A stretch of 64,000 bases of DNA from Pelecanus crispus. Its lineage: Eukaryota > Chordata > Aves > Pelecaniformes > Pelecanidae. The DNA lies in the NCBI RefSeq assembly GCF_030463565.1, contig NC_134653.1, positions 27,961,150 to 28,025,149 of the forward strand, written 5' to 3'. The notes beneath the pieces are model-generated. The model saw nothing but the letters and a program-made list of their open reading frames with translations. It was not told the origin of the DNA and did not search any database. Of this stretch, positions 12,201 to 26,100 are shown in pieces; position 1 is the first letter of the stretch; every line of letters starts with the position of its first letter. The translations under genes were made by a program, and so were the position numbers.

Positions 12201-15200
12201 CCTAAAGTGAGGAAGAGATGAGAGAGCTAAAACTATAGAAAGCAAGAGAGAGGGTCCCTTTTCATTTCACCTACAGCCAAAGGTAGCTCTCTCCTCTCTC
12301 TGAACTGTTTGCTATATATCCTCCACAATAATAAGCTGAAAATGTACCTTTTACTTTAAGCAAGATTTTTATCTAATCCATCAGCTCTCTCTCTCAACAA
12401 GACCTCTTGAAGGCAAAGGACAGCTCATCTTACCTTTCCCCAATCTGTTCCTTGTTCCACTGGGGTTACTGTGCATGCCCAGGAAGATTTCTGTATCCAC
12501 CCCAAAGAAGTCACATTAACATGGAGTAGTGGGGAGTCCTACCAGCACCGATGCCCTCGAGGAAACGCCCAATCAGGATCATCTCAAAGGATTTGGCTCT
12601 CCTACTGAAGCCAGTATGCAGTGTGGCTACTATTAGGACCACATCGTTGAACAGCAGACATTTCTTCCTGCAACAGGAAACAACGCGTGGGTATGAACCA
12701 TGGTTTACTTTTTGATCTTTAACTAACATCTCTCTGTTCTCCTCTGGATCTACAGACCAAGCCATGGCCATGTTTAAATCCATGGCTTATAGGACAACCA
12801 TATCTGATTATGAAAAGACATGAGGTCTTTGCAGGGGAGTGGAAAGGGAGAAGCTGCATTCCTCTTTTCCATGCTAATATGTAAGCACATCATGAAGCTG
12901 AAGGAAATTCCTGCAGGATAAATACTGATAAGGAATGGTCTTTTTCACTTCTTTCCTGTGGGTGAGGCTCCCATCTCAAACATCCATGTGTCTCCAGAAC
13001 AAGGCAAATCCTACTTCAGTGAGAACGTTCTTCACTGCCCATGTCAAGCTGGAGAGTTCTGGCTTTGTCCTTTATGGCCACCCTCAGAGAGATGGTTCTG
13101 AATGTGGCCTGAGGGACTTCTGCTTATCTTTGATGAAACTCTGAGGAATCAAGCTGCACAATTTTTTTAAAGGTTGTGATCAATTAAAAAAAAAAAAAAA
13201 AAAAAGCTTTTGCCTACAGAATATCTATCCCCTGCACTACTGCAGTGTTGTTGGGCTCCCTAGGGCATTACTGCCCAATAAAGAAATTTCAGAGATTTAT
13301 TTGTTACTAAATTTTCATCAAAAATACAGGAATCTTATGGCTCAAAAAACTGTGACAAGGGAATCAGAAATAGTTGCATATTCTTGTCTGTCTAATATAC
13401 CTAGCTGTAGTTATACATGCTGAGTAAATTCTGCACCAGAAGGGGGCAGTGAGAATTCTGACAGCCATTATATCAGGTGAGTAATATTAACTGCTCCCCT
13501 TGTTGCAGCCCTGGTTAGTGAGCTGTTGAGGAATATACTTACTTTCCATATTTTGCAGTCAGGTACCCACTACACAGGCACCCTATCATTCCACCTACAC
13601 AGTACATAGACACGATGAAGGACCACAATAATGTGAGCGTGTCCTGATGCAGCACAGAACCATATCGCTCCAGCCAGGTTTCGTTGATAAACTTCTGAAT
13701 GTACTGGGACAGAAAAAGAGATTTTCATTCCACTGAGGCACTAATCACAATAGTTCTTCACTGTGTTTATAACTTAAAAAAAAATTAGATTAATAGCAAT
13801 TCTAAAAGCATGGCTATGGGACGCTTGTTTGCAAATTAGGATTGATATCTCCTCTCATACAGCCTAATAGTGTAACAGAACCTTTCAAAAATTAATTATG
13901 CTCTTTAGTCTGTTGAATCCTGGCTCTCCTACACCAAAATATTGGGACCTTTTCTTGATTCTTGTGAAGCGCAAATGTTCTTGAGTGCAAGCAGAAGATG
14001 GAAAAAGAAAAGAGCTGAACTGAAGGTTGAGACTCAATCAGCTAGTTTTTAACCTTTTTCTCCATGGCACATTCTTTAAGGAGGGTGCTTCAATATATTG
14101 TTGCCACACATTGTTCATTTTTAATTTTAGAGATTTTAGAGAGGTTTTATAAAAGAAAAAAATAATAGTTTAAGGAGCCACTGAAACTTCCATTGTCCCT
14201 CCATTCAGCTATAGACCACAGCAGGAATATTATTGCTTTTCCATTTTTTTCAGCCTTTCTGGTATTCTGTAGGAAGTTGTCTTTGGAGTACAGCTCCTAA
14301 CATTCATGCAAACTTGTTTGACAGTATGGGACCAAAAAGAGGTGGGAATAAACTCACATAGCAACACCTAACAGATTTTTAGAGCATCTTCAAAGTGTAA
14401 GGCCTACTCCCATGAAGAGCAGTTACAGATGTGATTTTATGAAGGCTTTGCTTACCGGAGAAGCATAATTGATCACAGACATTTGAAAACCAGATAGGTG
14501 AGTTCCACCAATTCCTAGCACCATAATCATTAGCAATAGCTTCCAGTATTGAACCTGCCGAAGATGATGAAACACATCCTAAGTTCATGATACCAGCATG
14601 GCGGTTAATTTATGAGATCTTATATCTTCACATTTCTATGATTAAGACACCTTTAAAATGCAGAAACCCATTTTGAATTTTTCAATAATTAAGCAAAATT
14701 GCTGGGAAATTGTTAAGATGCAAATCTGCACATTCTTTATGTTCCTCTCCTGGTTATTAGCAGCCTGAAAAGATGCAGTTTCTAATTCTGTTAATTCTGC
14801 TAGCCACAGAAATAATAATAAAAAAATCATAAAAGCCTTATCCAGATTGTTTGTGTTTGCTTTTGTACTAGGAAGAAGCTACAGCTTTCTTGAATCCCTT
14901 TTTTCCTTCAACTTTGCCTCCTCAGAGACTGGTCACCGGTTTCCAGAGATTAATAGTCTGTCCTCTTAAAACTTATTTTGTTTGCATTTTGCTTTTATTA
15001 TCCCCATAGAAAACTGCATCTTTAGAGCCCCTACTTGAATGACCTCTACTTGAAACGCTGTGTTTCCATGAGGTACACTGGATTTAGAGCACTCTTCACA
15101 AGCACATGTTTTCAGACATTTAGTCAGGTCACACTCTAAACAGATGAGTATCCTCAAATATCCTTGAGAGTGCAGGGCAGTAGAGTGGGAGGGGTTTTTC

Positions 15201-15510
15201 TGTTTTATCTTTTTTGTTGCTACTATTTTCTCTGTCTTCCTCAAAATGCCTATTCTTTCCTGCTTTCCCAGGTCCTCTTTTAAACCTCTCACTCTTTTGT
15301 ATTTCTAATATATTTTCTGGAGATGCCATGTAGTCAGCCTTATTGCTGAATCAGTGTTATCCGCAGCATGTGCTCTGTTGCTCATTTTTATTACAAGAAA
15401 GACTGTTTGATTCCCTTTGCTGTAATCTTTAAAGATCATGCTGCTGTTAGTGACTAGGGCTAGAAGACAAGAATTTGGATACTCACCAGGTCTGAAAGGA
15501 AACCAGCCAT
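6251..15510 (-). CDS. SLC2A11-like facilitative sugar transporter, copy C (12 exons, 499 aa)
   Basis: This is a predicted plasma-membrane GLUT11-type facilitator with 12 TM segments. Coding exons (approx.): 15487-15510, 14456-14554, 13543-13703, 12543-12667, 12072-12201, 11311-11459, 10727-10914, 9577-9687, 8928-9029, 7928-8003, 6794-6921, 6251-6457. Exon phases join without a stop. The start MAGFLSDL has G at -3 and +4 and a GTGAGT donor. Seen in order: MVLGIGGT in TM1 (about residue 20), a glycosylation sequon in FINETW (about 48), the E-x6-R loop in YAGEISPKKLRG, QLCGLSA in TM7, YGIGPGAG in TM10, IDRFGRR and finally FLPETKGKS. Two family motifs have drifted: the loop after TM6 reads PESPP instead of PESPR, and the TM2-TM3 loop reads KYGKKK rather than R-x-G-R-R/K. 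The exon 7 donor is the weak GTTGAG. The substrate is unknown; hexose or a pigment-related solute is possible. Confidence 0.88.
13186..13205. repeat. poly(A) run in copy C intron 3
   Basis: This is a run of 20 A on the plus strand, lying in intron 3 of copy C. I see no recognisable SINE body attached. Confidence 0.8.
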
Positions 15511-18439
15511 TTCCCCTTGAAAACCTGCCTGCTCTGAGAGCCCCTGTCAAGTCTGTCAGATGAGAGATATGTTTTCTACACTTAGATTATAAGAAGTTGG
15601 GATCATAGCACAGAAGTTAAATTCTAACTATGTGGCCTTTAGTGAATTGTGTCCTCCTCCAACACTGGCCAGGGACTCTTCTTGCTGGTTTAATTATTGT
15701 AAGACCCAGATATGCCAAGCTGATTATAACATTGGTAAATGTTTATCCTTGTATTGGGAGCATTCCCCCCTACTTGCACTGCTAAAATGACTGTGTGTTC
15801 CTGTTGTGTGAGGAGCAGGTGGTGCTACCATCTTTCCTTCAGGGGAGCAGAGTCCCTCTTCACCTCTCTGGCATGCCTCTGCTTAAGTAGAGTGTGTTTT
15901 CCTTCTCTCCAGTCTACTAGAGAGATAAGCCACTTCATGTTGCAGCTGAGCTGTAATGCCTGTCTTCTTGCACGCTATACAACTTTTGGTTGCTTGAAGT
16001 GATTTGAACAATTTCCCAGTTGCAGGACATGAAGTATCTGAATATGGGCATGGAGAAGGAGCCTGGTCCTTGCTAACACCTAGTTTTTATAGAGGGTCAC
16101 GCTGTTTCCAGAACCACTCAGAAGCCTCACTATTACCTCTCTATAACAATGGAGATGGCCCAGTGTGTGCCAGAGACGGATGCTCATTCTGTTCTGGCTT
16201 GAGAGTTGATTTTAAGAAGTATTTTCACCTTAAAAAAATTGATTTTGAATCAACTAAAGACTTGACTATTTACAAAGAGTGTAAGTTAATTCTTGTTTCT
16301 TTCAGGCTTCTATATATTACACATAACATTTTGTACTACACTGAGTACAACATAGTTCACTCTATGCTACAAAGATTTAACTGCCTATGCTTAGTGCCAA
16401 AAGGGGAGGTGGGAAGGTGGAGTTATGGTTCTGAAGGCAGCAGAAACTTTGCTCAGGAGCACGGTGGAAGGACTGACATTTCTCCTACAGTTTCCTTTTC
16501 ACGTTACAGTGACTGACAACAGCCCCATGCTGTCCCCTGGGCCATGTGCTGTGCAGCACAGGGCAAGCTTGCTGAGTCACACCTTGACCTTCCTCCTCAT
16601 TATGTCCCAGTAACACTCTCTCTCCAAACCCTCTGCCCGGGTGTCTTGTTGCACATCAGTACAGTGAAATAATTCAAGGAATTCTTCCTTCCACTCATTC
16701 AGTTTTCATTGTTCCTGAAATCTTCAGCACCTCCACATCAGCTATGGTTGTGTATTTAATTTCTTCCCCGCTCAACATAGACTCCTCAAATGTTATCACT
16801 TCATCTTCTAAAACACCCCAGAATCTGCCTTTCTCTTCAATCACTACTGCAAAAATCCCTGTCTTTGTTTAGGTTTTCTCTTGCTTCTTTACAAATTCCT
16901 CCTCTCAGTCTCTAGTCACTTCAACATTGGCCACTGCCCTCCCCTCAGCCAAGGATTTTGCTGTCACAGAGAAGAGAGCAGCCAGATTGTACAGCTGTCC
17001 CCTGTCCTCTCTTACCACCACCACCTACTTTATCTTCTAGGATCAGACCAGAACTGTGTCCAGCACAGTATCCCAGAGCTGTCAGTCGCAAATAGCAGTT
17101 GTAGGCAAAGCATAAGAACTGAGCAAGTGTGCAGTGATGCTTTCCCTGTGCGTCTTCCAGGCCCCAGTGATGCGCAACCCTGAGACTTTGTCGGTCAGGA
17201 TGGTGTCTTTATATTTGCTTCTTCCACGCATTTACTGAGGTCCTCCTTGAAATCTTGTAAACTTTTGTTGTTCCCAACTCCTGTGGCGGAAAGGTCTAAT
17301 GAGATACTTGAACAATCCAGTGTTGCTCCTTGCTTTCTGTCAGGACACACTAAAAGCTACTTTTGAAATAATTACCCCTCTCTTTTGCTGTTTCTCTCAT
17401 TTTATCTTTACTTTACTTTTAACTTCTTCTGCTTTCTGCACCAAATTTGTATGTCATATCTCTGTTTCCAGACCAGACCTTTTCATGCTGTACTGTCCCT
17501 TGCAAGTCCATTTTTATTTTTCTTTTCCGTCTCAAAGGGGTTCTGCCAGACTAACGGCAAACCATTTTTCTAGACTCAGACAGCTGGGTTCAGGCACCTT
17601 AGAGTGGGGCCATGGGCAGGGAGCAGATGAGCCTGAATGAACTAGAGGGGAAAGGAGGATTTGTTCTTTGAGCTGACGATGGAAAGCTTGGCTGCTGGAA
17701 GGAAGGACACACATGGCAGCTCTGGGTCTTTCTGGAGGGGCTTTTAAACACTCTGTCTGTGGCCAGATTTTAACATCTTGTTGATCAAACAGTCCCTGTA
17801 GAGCCCTGTTCCTCTTCCTCCTGCTGTCTGTGTTTCTCCCAGAATACTAATACTGCTGTCTCATTCCTACCTGGCCTCACACTTTTGTTCAGTGCTGTAA
17901 TATGGAAAAACCAAGATTTTAATGCCTAGTATAGTTCTTATTTTCCTAAAGAAGAGGACAGGACGATTCTTTCCACCTAGGATTTGAACACTACAAGAAA
18001 TGTGCTTATTCCAGACCCAGTACTTAGCTCACCCAACACCCTTGGCTTGGAGGCATTTCATTTTCAAAGATGCCATGTGTTGCGCTTGTGTGATCCTGGA
18101 AATCAAATAGATACACTGCAGATTAACATGTACTTCTTTAACCTTTATTCCCAATCCATGTTAGTTTACGGCAGTGTTAATGATTTACCACTCTTTCCCT
18201 CTTGCAGACAATATTTACTAGTAGGAGGGAAGAAGGGAAGAAGTCAGGCATGCTGGACAAGATCACTCTGTAGAAAGACATGTATAAGGAAATGAGATTT
18301 TAGTGTCTTGTAAGACATTAAAAACTTCCTCACTGGGAACCAGTAAGGTTGAGAAAGACCATATCAAATAAAGACTTCTAAAATAATCAAGGTCTTACCT
18401 AATCCTTTCTTTTCAAAATACTTTAAATTATTCTTCTTT

Positions 18440-18452
18440 CCCCCCCCCCCCC
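18440..18452. repeat. poly(C) run
   Basis: Thirteen consecutive C follow a T-rich stretch. Such homopolymers are prone to length error in assemblies. Confidence 0.8.
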
Positions 18453-19494
18453 TGCATTTTTGACCAGAAGAAGGAATATATGTTGGTTCTTGCTGTGGTA
18501 TTGTGCAATCCATGACCTCCGGCCTTGAAACTATAAACTTTGTCTAGCTTTTTTTGTAATATAATGATTGTCATAGGAAGGATGGCTGTGCTGGGAAAGT
18601 CCACTGCTCTTGGTATTAGCTCTTGGCACTGCTACAAACACTGTTAGAGGACGGTGTGAAGATAAAATAGCAGGGGCCTTAGGGCTGTGAAAGAAACTGC
18701 CACTCAATATTCAGGTCCTTTTGCAAATTTTGTTGTGCAGCATCTGCAACAGTCAGTAGTGAAGCTCTCATTTCCAGAACAAGACAGACACAATATTCCT
18801 CGACCCCAACAACACACTCCCAGAAGATGGGCTCTCCTCTGTCCCTGACTCTTCAATCAATGAAAACCAAATGCAGGCATGAACAGTACAATGTGTTTTC
18901 CTAGTCACTGCTTTTTTATTTCTCTATCAGTAAACTGCAAAGCAAGACAAAGAGCAAGAGAGTGTCACATTTTGTAGCAATGAATACAAAAGTGAAGCCC
19001 TTTTTACCATGTTTTGTAATGAAAATGTGGAGTATTCAGAGACCTGGGGAGAGAAGCAAATACTCAGACATACAGATTGGGTTCTCCAGGAGAGGCACCA
19101 CTCTTTTTTGTCTCATCAGTACCAGTTACTCTTGGGAACTCAGTCCCATTGAAACCCAGTGTTCCTCCTCTCTGACATGAAATAACTCCAGGCTGAAGAG
19201 ATGTTACGTAGTCATTGCTAATGAAGGAGGAAAACCTGCCCACTGTGGATTACCCCCCTCATGATTTCCTGCAGCTCTGCTTTCTTCACTCATGCTTTCT
19301 TTCAGTGCTGACATATCCCTGTTTGTCCCAATAGAAGAATCTCCAAAATCTAGGCAATATACCTGATTACCAAGCAAGAGGTTTGGCTTGAGGTGACAGG
19401 TTGTGCTTGCATGCTTCTCTAGCATAGTAACTCCTTTACACCAGGACCTTATACCTCCTTTACACCTTTTTTTCTTCAGACGTAGCAATGACCT

Positions 19495-19524
19495 CCCCCC
19501 GCCCCCCCCCCCCAAAAAAAAAAG
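19495..19524. repeat. C-run plus A-run simple repeat
   Basis: Six C, one G, twelve C and then eleven A form a compound simple repeat. Confidence 0.8.
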
Positions 19525-19981
19525 AAGACCATGCTGCAGGTCACAGAAGTGTGGTCATAAGTTCCTCAAGAAAGTCCTAATTGCCCCTATACCATGTACT
19601 TGCTCTCAAGTCTAATTGTAAGAGGCGGAAACACTGCATACCAGTTCTGCCTACTGATAGGCAAGGATTCTACTGGATTCTTCCACTGGATTAAAGAGCT
19701 AAACACTTATTTTCTTCTGGACTGAAGTTCCTTCTCTTGGAAGGCTCAGCAGCACTGACTTGTTCATCGGAGCAAATAATTTCAATGTGAAATTGTTTCT
19801 TCTGTCTTCTTTTTCTCTCAGTTTCACAAGTATGCTGTACATCTGAACCTTCCACACTCACTTCCTCCAATAACTGTGGTGTCCTGGTTTTGGTAAGAAA
19901 AATAGCAGATCCGGTGTTTTCAGCTTACACAGCTGCTAACTTGCAGGGACTGAAAAAGATCTTATTTCTTCATACACTGTG

Positions 19982-19987
19982 TTTATT
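19982..19987 (-). terminator. candidate poly(A) signal of copy B
   Basis: AATAAA on the minus strand lies about 200 bp downstream of the copy B stop codon. It is the nearest canonical hexamer I see, and transcript support would be needed to confirm it. Confidence 0.4.
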
Positions 19988-20190
19988 TTTTTTCTGCAGA
20001 GGATTTAATTCAGCTCATATTTCAGCAGCTGGAGAGAACCACCAAGTGTATCCTGCACCCTGCACTGCAGGTGATTATTTTTAAAATACACATTTGCGCT
20101 GTTTATGGAGCAATGGATTGTCTCTTGCTTAGTGATGCTTCTGGGAACTACAGTAATAAAAGAGCAAAATACAGAGTGGAGAGTTTGTTA

Positions 20191-23100
20191 TTAAAGTCTA
20201 GTAACAACCGTCACTGAACAGTTACTCTGCTGTAGGGCTGTCTGTCTTTTCTTTCCACGGTAGTTCAGGCGCTTGAACTCCTCCATGACCTGCAGCATGG
20301 TCTTTCCTTTGGTCTCTGGCATCACCAGGAAGACAAAGATAGCCATGGACAGACAGTATGTCAGGAAAATGATGAAACAGAAACTACCAAGACCTTCCTA
20401 TAGGAAAAGAAAGAGACAAAATTTGTTCATATAAATTGATCTAGATTTCTTTCTCTTATGATATGGAGTTTCTGGTTTTGTATTTACTAAAAAACTTGGT
20501 CAGGGACTTAGTTGATGTAAATCCCGCTTGCGGCCACCTGGGGAATGGCACCGAGTGGCAAGATGAACTAATTCTCCTTTCCTGTTTTAAGGAGGAATGT
20601 TGTATGCTCAGCAGACATTGAATGTCATTGCTTGACAATTCAGAGAAGTACTGAGCTTCAGTTACTCTTCCTTTCTGCTCCATCCTTCTCAGTCAGAGCT
20701 AGACTGGGGAAAGTACGTAGCATGTTAGCTCTGTTCGTCCTTGCACAGTCCAAAACGGCAAAGACTTTAGTTTCCTGCTACTTACTAGTGCTGGGTGAGA
20801 CCTCTGGGACTGCCCATTTTCCACATTAACCCCAAAGGAGATGCACATACAGGACAAGGGGGTAAAGAAGGGATCCCCTCATGACATTCAAATGACACCT
20901 GACAGCATTCGTGCTTCTGTCACTGCTTCCATGTTTGCCAGTGCCGCACTCTAATTGTGTGTAGAGTTAGCAGCATTTTGTGGTTTTGCTACGCTTTCAC
21001 TAGGTATCTGGGCAAAAAGAAAGAGGTCATCAGAACTGCAATTAGTTTGGGCTCTGTCCTTTGCATGAAGTATTGAAAAAGAGAAGTATGCTCTGCGGGG
21101 TCTAACCTCCTCTGAACTGAAACAAAACACCCTACTTTGCTTACCACAATGAAAGGGAATAAAAGTCCAAGGATGAAGAGTTGGATCCAATTTGTAGCAC
21201 CATTAAAAACATAAGCAGCTGGTCTGTATGACTGAATAAAAATTTCTGTGGGCAAGGGGCATAATACTCCAGCTGAAAAAAAATGTTGGGAAAAAAGGAA
21301 GTTTAGAAATTTTGCAAGATGCCTCTGTAACTCACACTTCATATTGCCACATAAGTTAATGGTTTTAACTGAGTTGGAAGTGTCTGAGGTGCTGCTTGGC
21401 TCTCCAGGAGGAAGGCATGTAGGAATGCAACATGAAATGCAGTTTTACCTCCTACCACAGTATGGAGGGGAACATCTACCCCTGCGCTGAATCAGGAATA
21501 GGGATTCTCACTAACTGTGGAACAGCTATGCCTGGGACCTCTCCTAAAGGCTGCAGTGAGGAAGGAATGAGTATATGAAACCATTCCAGTAGACAATACC
21601 AACCTGGCCCAATGCCAAAGCTCATGATGAAAATAAAGATGAGTGCAACAGAGCAGTATGGTACCCAGGAAAAGGAATCCTATGGTAGGAAATGAAAAGC
21701 AAACAAAATCAGAAATTAAAATTTTATCTACCCAGCTCCATTAAGAAACATTCATCACTGCTAAGTATGTCAATGTTAAACATACATCTGTTTCCTCTAC
21801 TTCCAGAAACTTCACAAGGAGATAGTCTTGGCAGTGGTCATGGTTGTATAAAGCTATTGGCTTTAATCTGCATGGACATGTCTGGGAACAGATCTCTGTT
21901 AGTATGACGGTTAGCCCCCAAAATACTTCTACTTTCACCTAAAAGTGATTTGGGGGGCAGGAAATAGTAGCGATATCTGCCATACATTAAAACATGAAGA
22001 TGGGACACAGCTCTAATGCATAAGTGGGGTCTTACCTGTAGTGAAAGCGTGACTGTGAGAAGCCCTAAAGCCAAGGCCATAACAGCGTAGCTTTTCCACA
22101 GTAGTGTCTTCCTCCCTGCACGCTCAATTAGGAAAGCCTGCAACCAGGAGGACATGCTATCATCTCCAAAGGACAGATCTTAAAGGCAGGCACTGGTGAG
22201 CTGCTCTGGTAGCTGCCTTCACCAGCCAGGCAAGGGATCTCTGAAGAGTTGGGGACTGGGATGTGGTACCTCCTCTGGGAGGGTGAGTAAGGGCATCTGA
22301 GGGTACTGAGCAGGACTGGGAACTGCAAGGAGAGGGGGGAAGGTAGGGACGAGCAAGGGTGCAGGGAGCATTGCCTGGGCAGAAGAGGCCTGAAGTGCTA
22401 CTCTGCAGGCAAAGGATAGCCAGGGAGGACAGCAAAGTGGAAATGTTTGCACTGTTAATTGCCATGAATCCTACAGCCATGAGTCCTACTGACAAGTGGA
22501 CATAGGGACTGTCATCTGCCCTTCCTACAGAGGGGAACTGGGACTCCCAAGGCTGGCTCAGGCTGGGTCATGATTTTGAGGGAAAGACTCCTCCTGTCCT
22601 CCCATAAATTGAATATAAATGCCCATGTTTGTAGGGTGTGTGGAGATGATTTTGCGTGATCAGTGCAAAGTACTATGGTTGATTTGTTGCAGAAGTTTCA
22701 TTCCTGAAGCTCCTTTTATGGTAGTTCTAAAGATTGAAATGAACCATGCATTACAACAGAATGAAATTCAGCTGAAAAGCCACTTACACAGAGAACTGTG
22801 GTGAGGATCTCAGTGATCCCAACTCCCAGGGAGACATAGTGGATTTGAGCAGGGGGGATTCCAGCCTTTATAAAGACATTGTATGCATAAAAGTAAACCT
22901 GGAAAGAATAGAAATGTGTGAAGGCTGTACCCATGCGGCCATGTTTACACTAGCTTCTGTCTTTTTTGACAGCAAATAACTAATAAGGCTTTAACAAAAG
23001 GAAATCTTCTTGATTTCAGTAACTAATCCTCAAAGTTTTCATGAGCCTTATTTGTGCAGAACAGCTTTTACTAGCAGCTCTGTCTTGAACTCAGTAACAA

Positions 23101-26100
23101 ATAGACACTTTCTCTTTTTTTGCTTGCTTTTAGCACTGCCTTTGTCTTATGTTACAGGTTATAATTCTATCTGACATCTTTCACATGTTTTAGCGTCTCG
23201 TACTTTGGATGAGGAGCATACAGAAATGCGGGCAGTACATACTAATCAAATGGTTTAAATTATCTTTCTCCATCATCTTTAAGCCTTTGCAGTGATTTTG
23301 ATAATCACTATTTTTCCGGATGTAAGCACTCCTAAAGCATAAGAAATTCCACTGTTAATATGCTCTATTTCTACTGGTCCTTTGTGGTATAGTTACTGCT
23401 GCACTAGTGGAGGTAGAAAGGGGTCATATTAATCTTGAAGTCTTTCTGAATTTGAAAAATTAATCTAGATTTCGAAACTTTTATGCTTTTACTATAAGCT
23501 CATTTTATACAATAACTATTCCAATACTCAATACTATCTACTGAAACATAGATAGAGATATTTCCAGAGAAAAATCTTAGAGGGTATGTATCAGTCACTG
23601 TCACATATATTACTGGGATGTGGTAATAGTCTATAATCCAAGAAAGTGCAAAGTTAAAGGATTTATAAAGAAACTCAAAGAGGTAAGAGTATGGAAATGC
23701 ACTGTCAGTGTACATTACAAACCTGACTCAGTTTGTACTGAAATGGCTGAACAATTTTGGGCAGTGCATTCTGGAGTTCAGAGACCCAGAAGAGGTTATG
23801 CTGTTCTTTACTTGTTCTGTATTTGAGATTTTATTTTATCCCCTTCCATTCTCTTATCATAACAGGGTAATCTATAGAGACGCCTTCAGATGACACTTGC
23901 TAAAACACAGTTCTCGACTTACCCCAGGTCCCAAACTTCCATGGGAAGAGTTTATAATAAACAGTAACAACAGATCCCCTCCTTACAGCCACTGTTGCAG
24001 TCAGCATTTTACTACTCATTGCAGAGCTTACTTTTTGCCAAGAAACTGTAAGCAATCTAGAAAGCAGAGAAAAGTAGCACACGTGCCACATTGACGCCAA
24101 TTAACTGCATGCAGGAGCAGACAAGGAAGAGAGTGATGAGCTGCCAACGGACAGCTTTGTCACGAAAAAGATCACAAATGCTCTTAGCCTTCTCCCCACG
24201 GATGACTTCTTGTTCTGCCATCATGTCATCTATTTCAGCCATATGGTCACCATCTCCCCAGAGCTGCTTCACAGCTGGAAGGAGAGGGAGAGAGAAGATG
24301 ACTCCTGGTCCAAGCTCATCATCACAGACATGAATTCAGAGGATTACTTGCTGCCTTGCAGAGTGTCTTATTTGAGCTTCAGGCTCTTTGCTTGTGTGAA
24401 CTTCCTAGAGATCTGGGTTCAGATTAGACACAGATCCAGTTCATTGCTATCTGTTTTTACCCATAAATCTTAATCACAATCTCACCTTTGGCCAATAGCT
24501 GCTTACAGTGTTTCAATGTAAATAGTGTCTAAATTCTTACCAATCCTTCCCTGAATACCCTCCTGCTAAAGGTGCAATTCTAGTGCACATGCCAAAACAC
24601 AGACAAGGAAAAAAGTCTAGACAAAAAGTCTCCATACAAAGAGTTCTCTCTTTTGATAGTTAAAAACCCACAATGGCTGTTTCTCTGTTTATGTCAGTAG
24701 TTGCTGTTAGGGTTACTGAAGAACTGGAATGCTTACAGATATGGCATGATAGTAAAGAGCATCCCTTTCTTACACAGAGCCAGAAGGTAACGTAACCACA
24801 TGCTGACTGTTCAGGGTAGAATCTGTATTGATGGAAATACAAGCTCTGTGTGATCACAACCCTCAGAGGATCCTGGCAGAGGGTAAGGGAAATACTAGTG
24901 CCAAGACAGCACTAATATCGGAACAGAAGAGGCTGTCTTTCATTAAAGCTGAAGGTGGTTTCAGGGCCAAAAGACCAAGAGTCTTTTTCCCAGCTGTACT
25001 TCCGGGCTCACGTGGGGCTTTACTGTATTTTCCACGTTTTGCTAAAATGAATGCTTTGTGGCCCATTGCCTTACCTTTGATGCACCCCTCCTTGTCCTTT
25101 TTGTCAATGAGCAGGTAGCGGGGAGAGTCTGGGAAGAAGGGGAGGGTGAGAAGCTGAACGAGGGCAGGAAGCGAGTTGGCTGCCATGAGAATAGGCCAGA
25201 GAGCATCTACGCCAAGGACTTCTCTGAAACAAAACCAGCAGAGTGAGAAGAGCTGAGCAACCATGTGCGCTGGCCATGTGAGCACACGCAGACACAGGGT
25301 GGTCCCTCGGCCCTGCTGCGTGTGTCCTGGCAGCTCTCACCCAGAGTCTCTAGGATTTCTCAGCCCAGAAAAATTAGTATCTCAATAGGAGGCGGAAGGG
25401 AAGCACAGAGTGCTGCTGCCTGCAGCACACGAATTACACAGCGTTGCCACCTGTTGGCTCGGTTTTGAGTGCAGCAGGGCTAACTGCAATCTGCAACAGC
25501 CAAAGGCCCACGGGGACCAACAGCGTCCCTGCACAAGCGCTGAAGAAAGAACCCACAGTGGCTGATCCCTCTGCTTCTGATCCAAAGAGTCTCAAGTTAC
25601 AATGAAGACAGGATCCACGGGTTATCAGCCTGGTACTGACTGTCCCAAATAGCAGCCGCTGAGTTTCCTGCAGCTTTGAGAACACCATGGCCAGAACGAC
25701 ACGTGTCTGGGAACGGGATGGACCATCTTTGCCACAGGACAGGCAGAAGGAGCCTGTGCTGGGGGGAATGAATCCTCCATAGATCTCTGGTTTTGCATGT
25801 GTGTTTCATGGGTGGGTGTGCCAGTTTGTGTGTATTTTCAAGAAAGTTTGGATGGATCTGACATTCCCTGCTCCTTAGAAAAAAGTAAAAATTAAAGGTC
25901 AGTTCTTACAAAAGATTGATTTCTTTCAAGCCCATTGAAATCTGTTAAAGAGTTTAATTATCTGTATTTTGATCTATCTTTGCTAGGAAGAAACGCTGTT
26001 CTTCAGGATTAAATATTTTGTATGACTTCTGTTTCCCATTCAATTAAGGCAGGAATTTGGGCTGAACTAATTCAGTCTGACTGCCTAGGATACCCTGAAA

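Larger units (their letters stand above)
15511..20190. other. spacer between transporter copies B and C
   Basis: This holds the promoter side of copy C and the 3' UTR of copy B. I find no coding exon. Open frames on the plus strand near 16.0-16.5 kb and 17.0-17.6 kb lack recognisable domains, signal peptides or convincing splice sites. Two C-rich runs are present (18440-18452 and 19495-19513). Confidence 0.5.

Noticed and set aside
16004-16516. 170-codon plus-strand frame between copies B and C
   Set aside because: No known motif, mixed composition and no promoter or splice context; probably chance.
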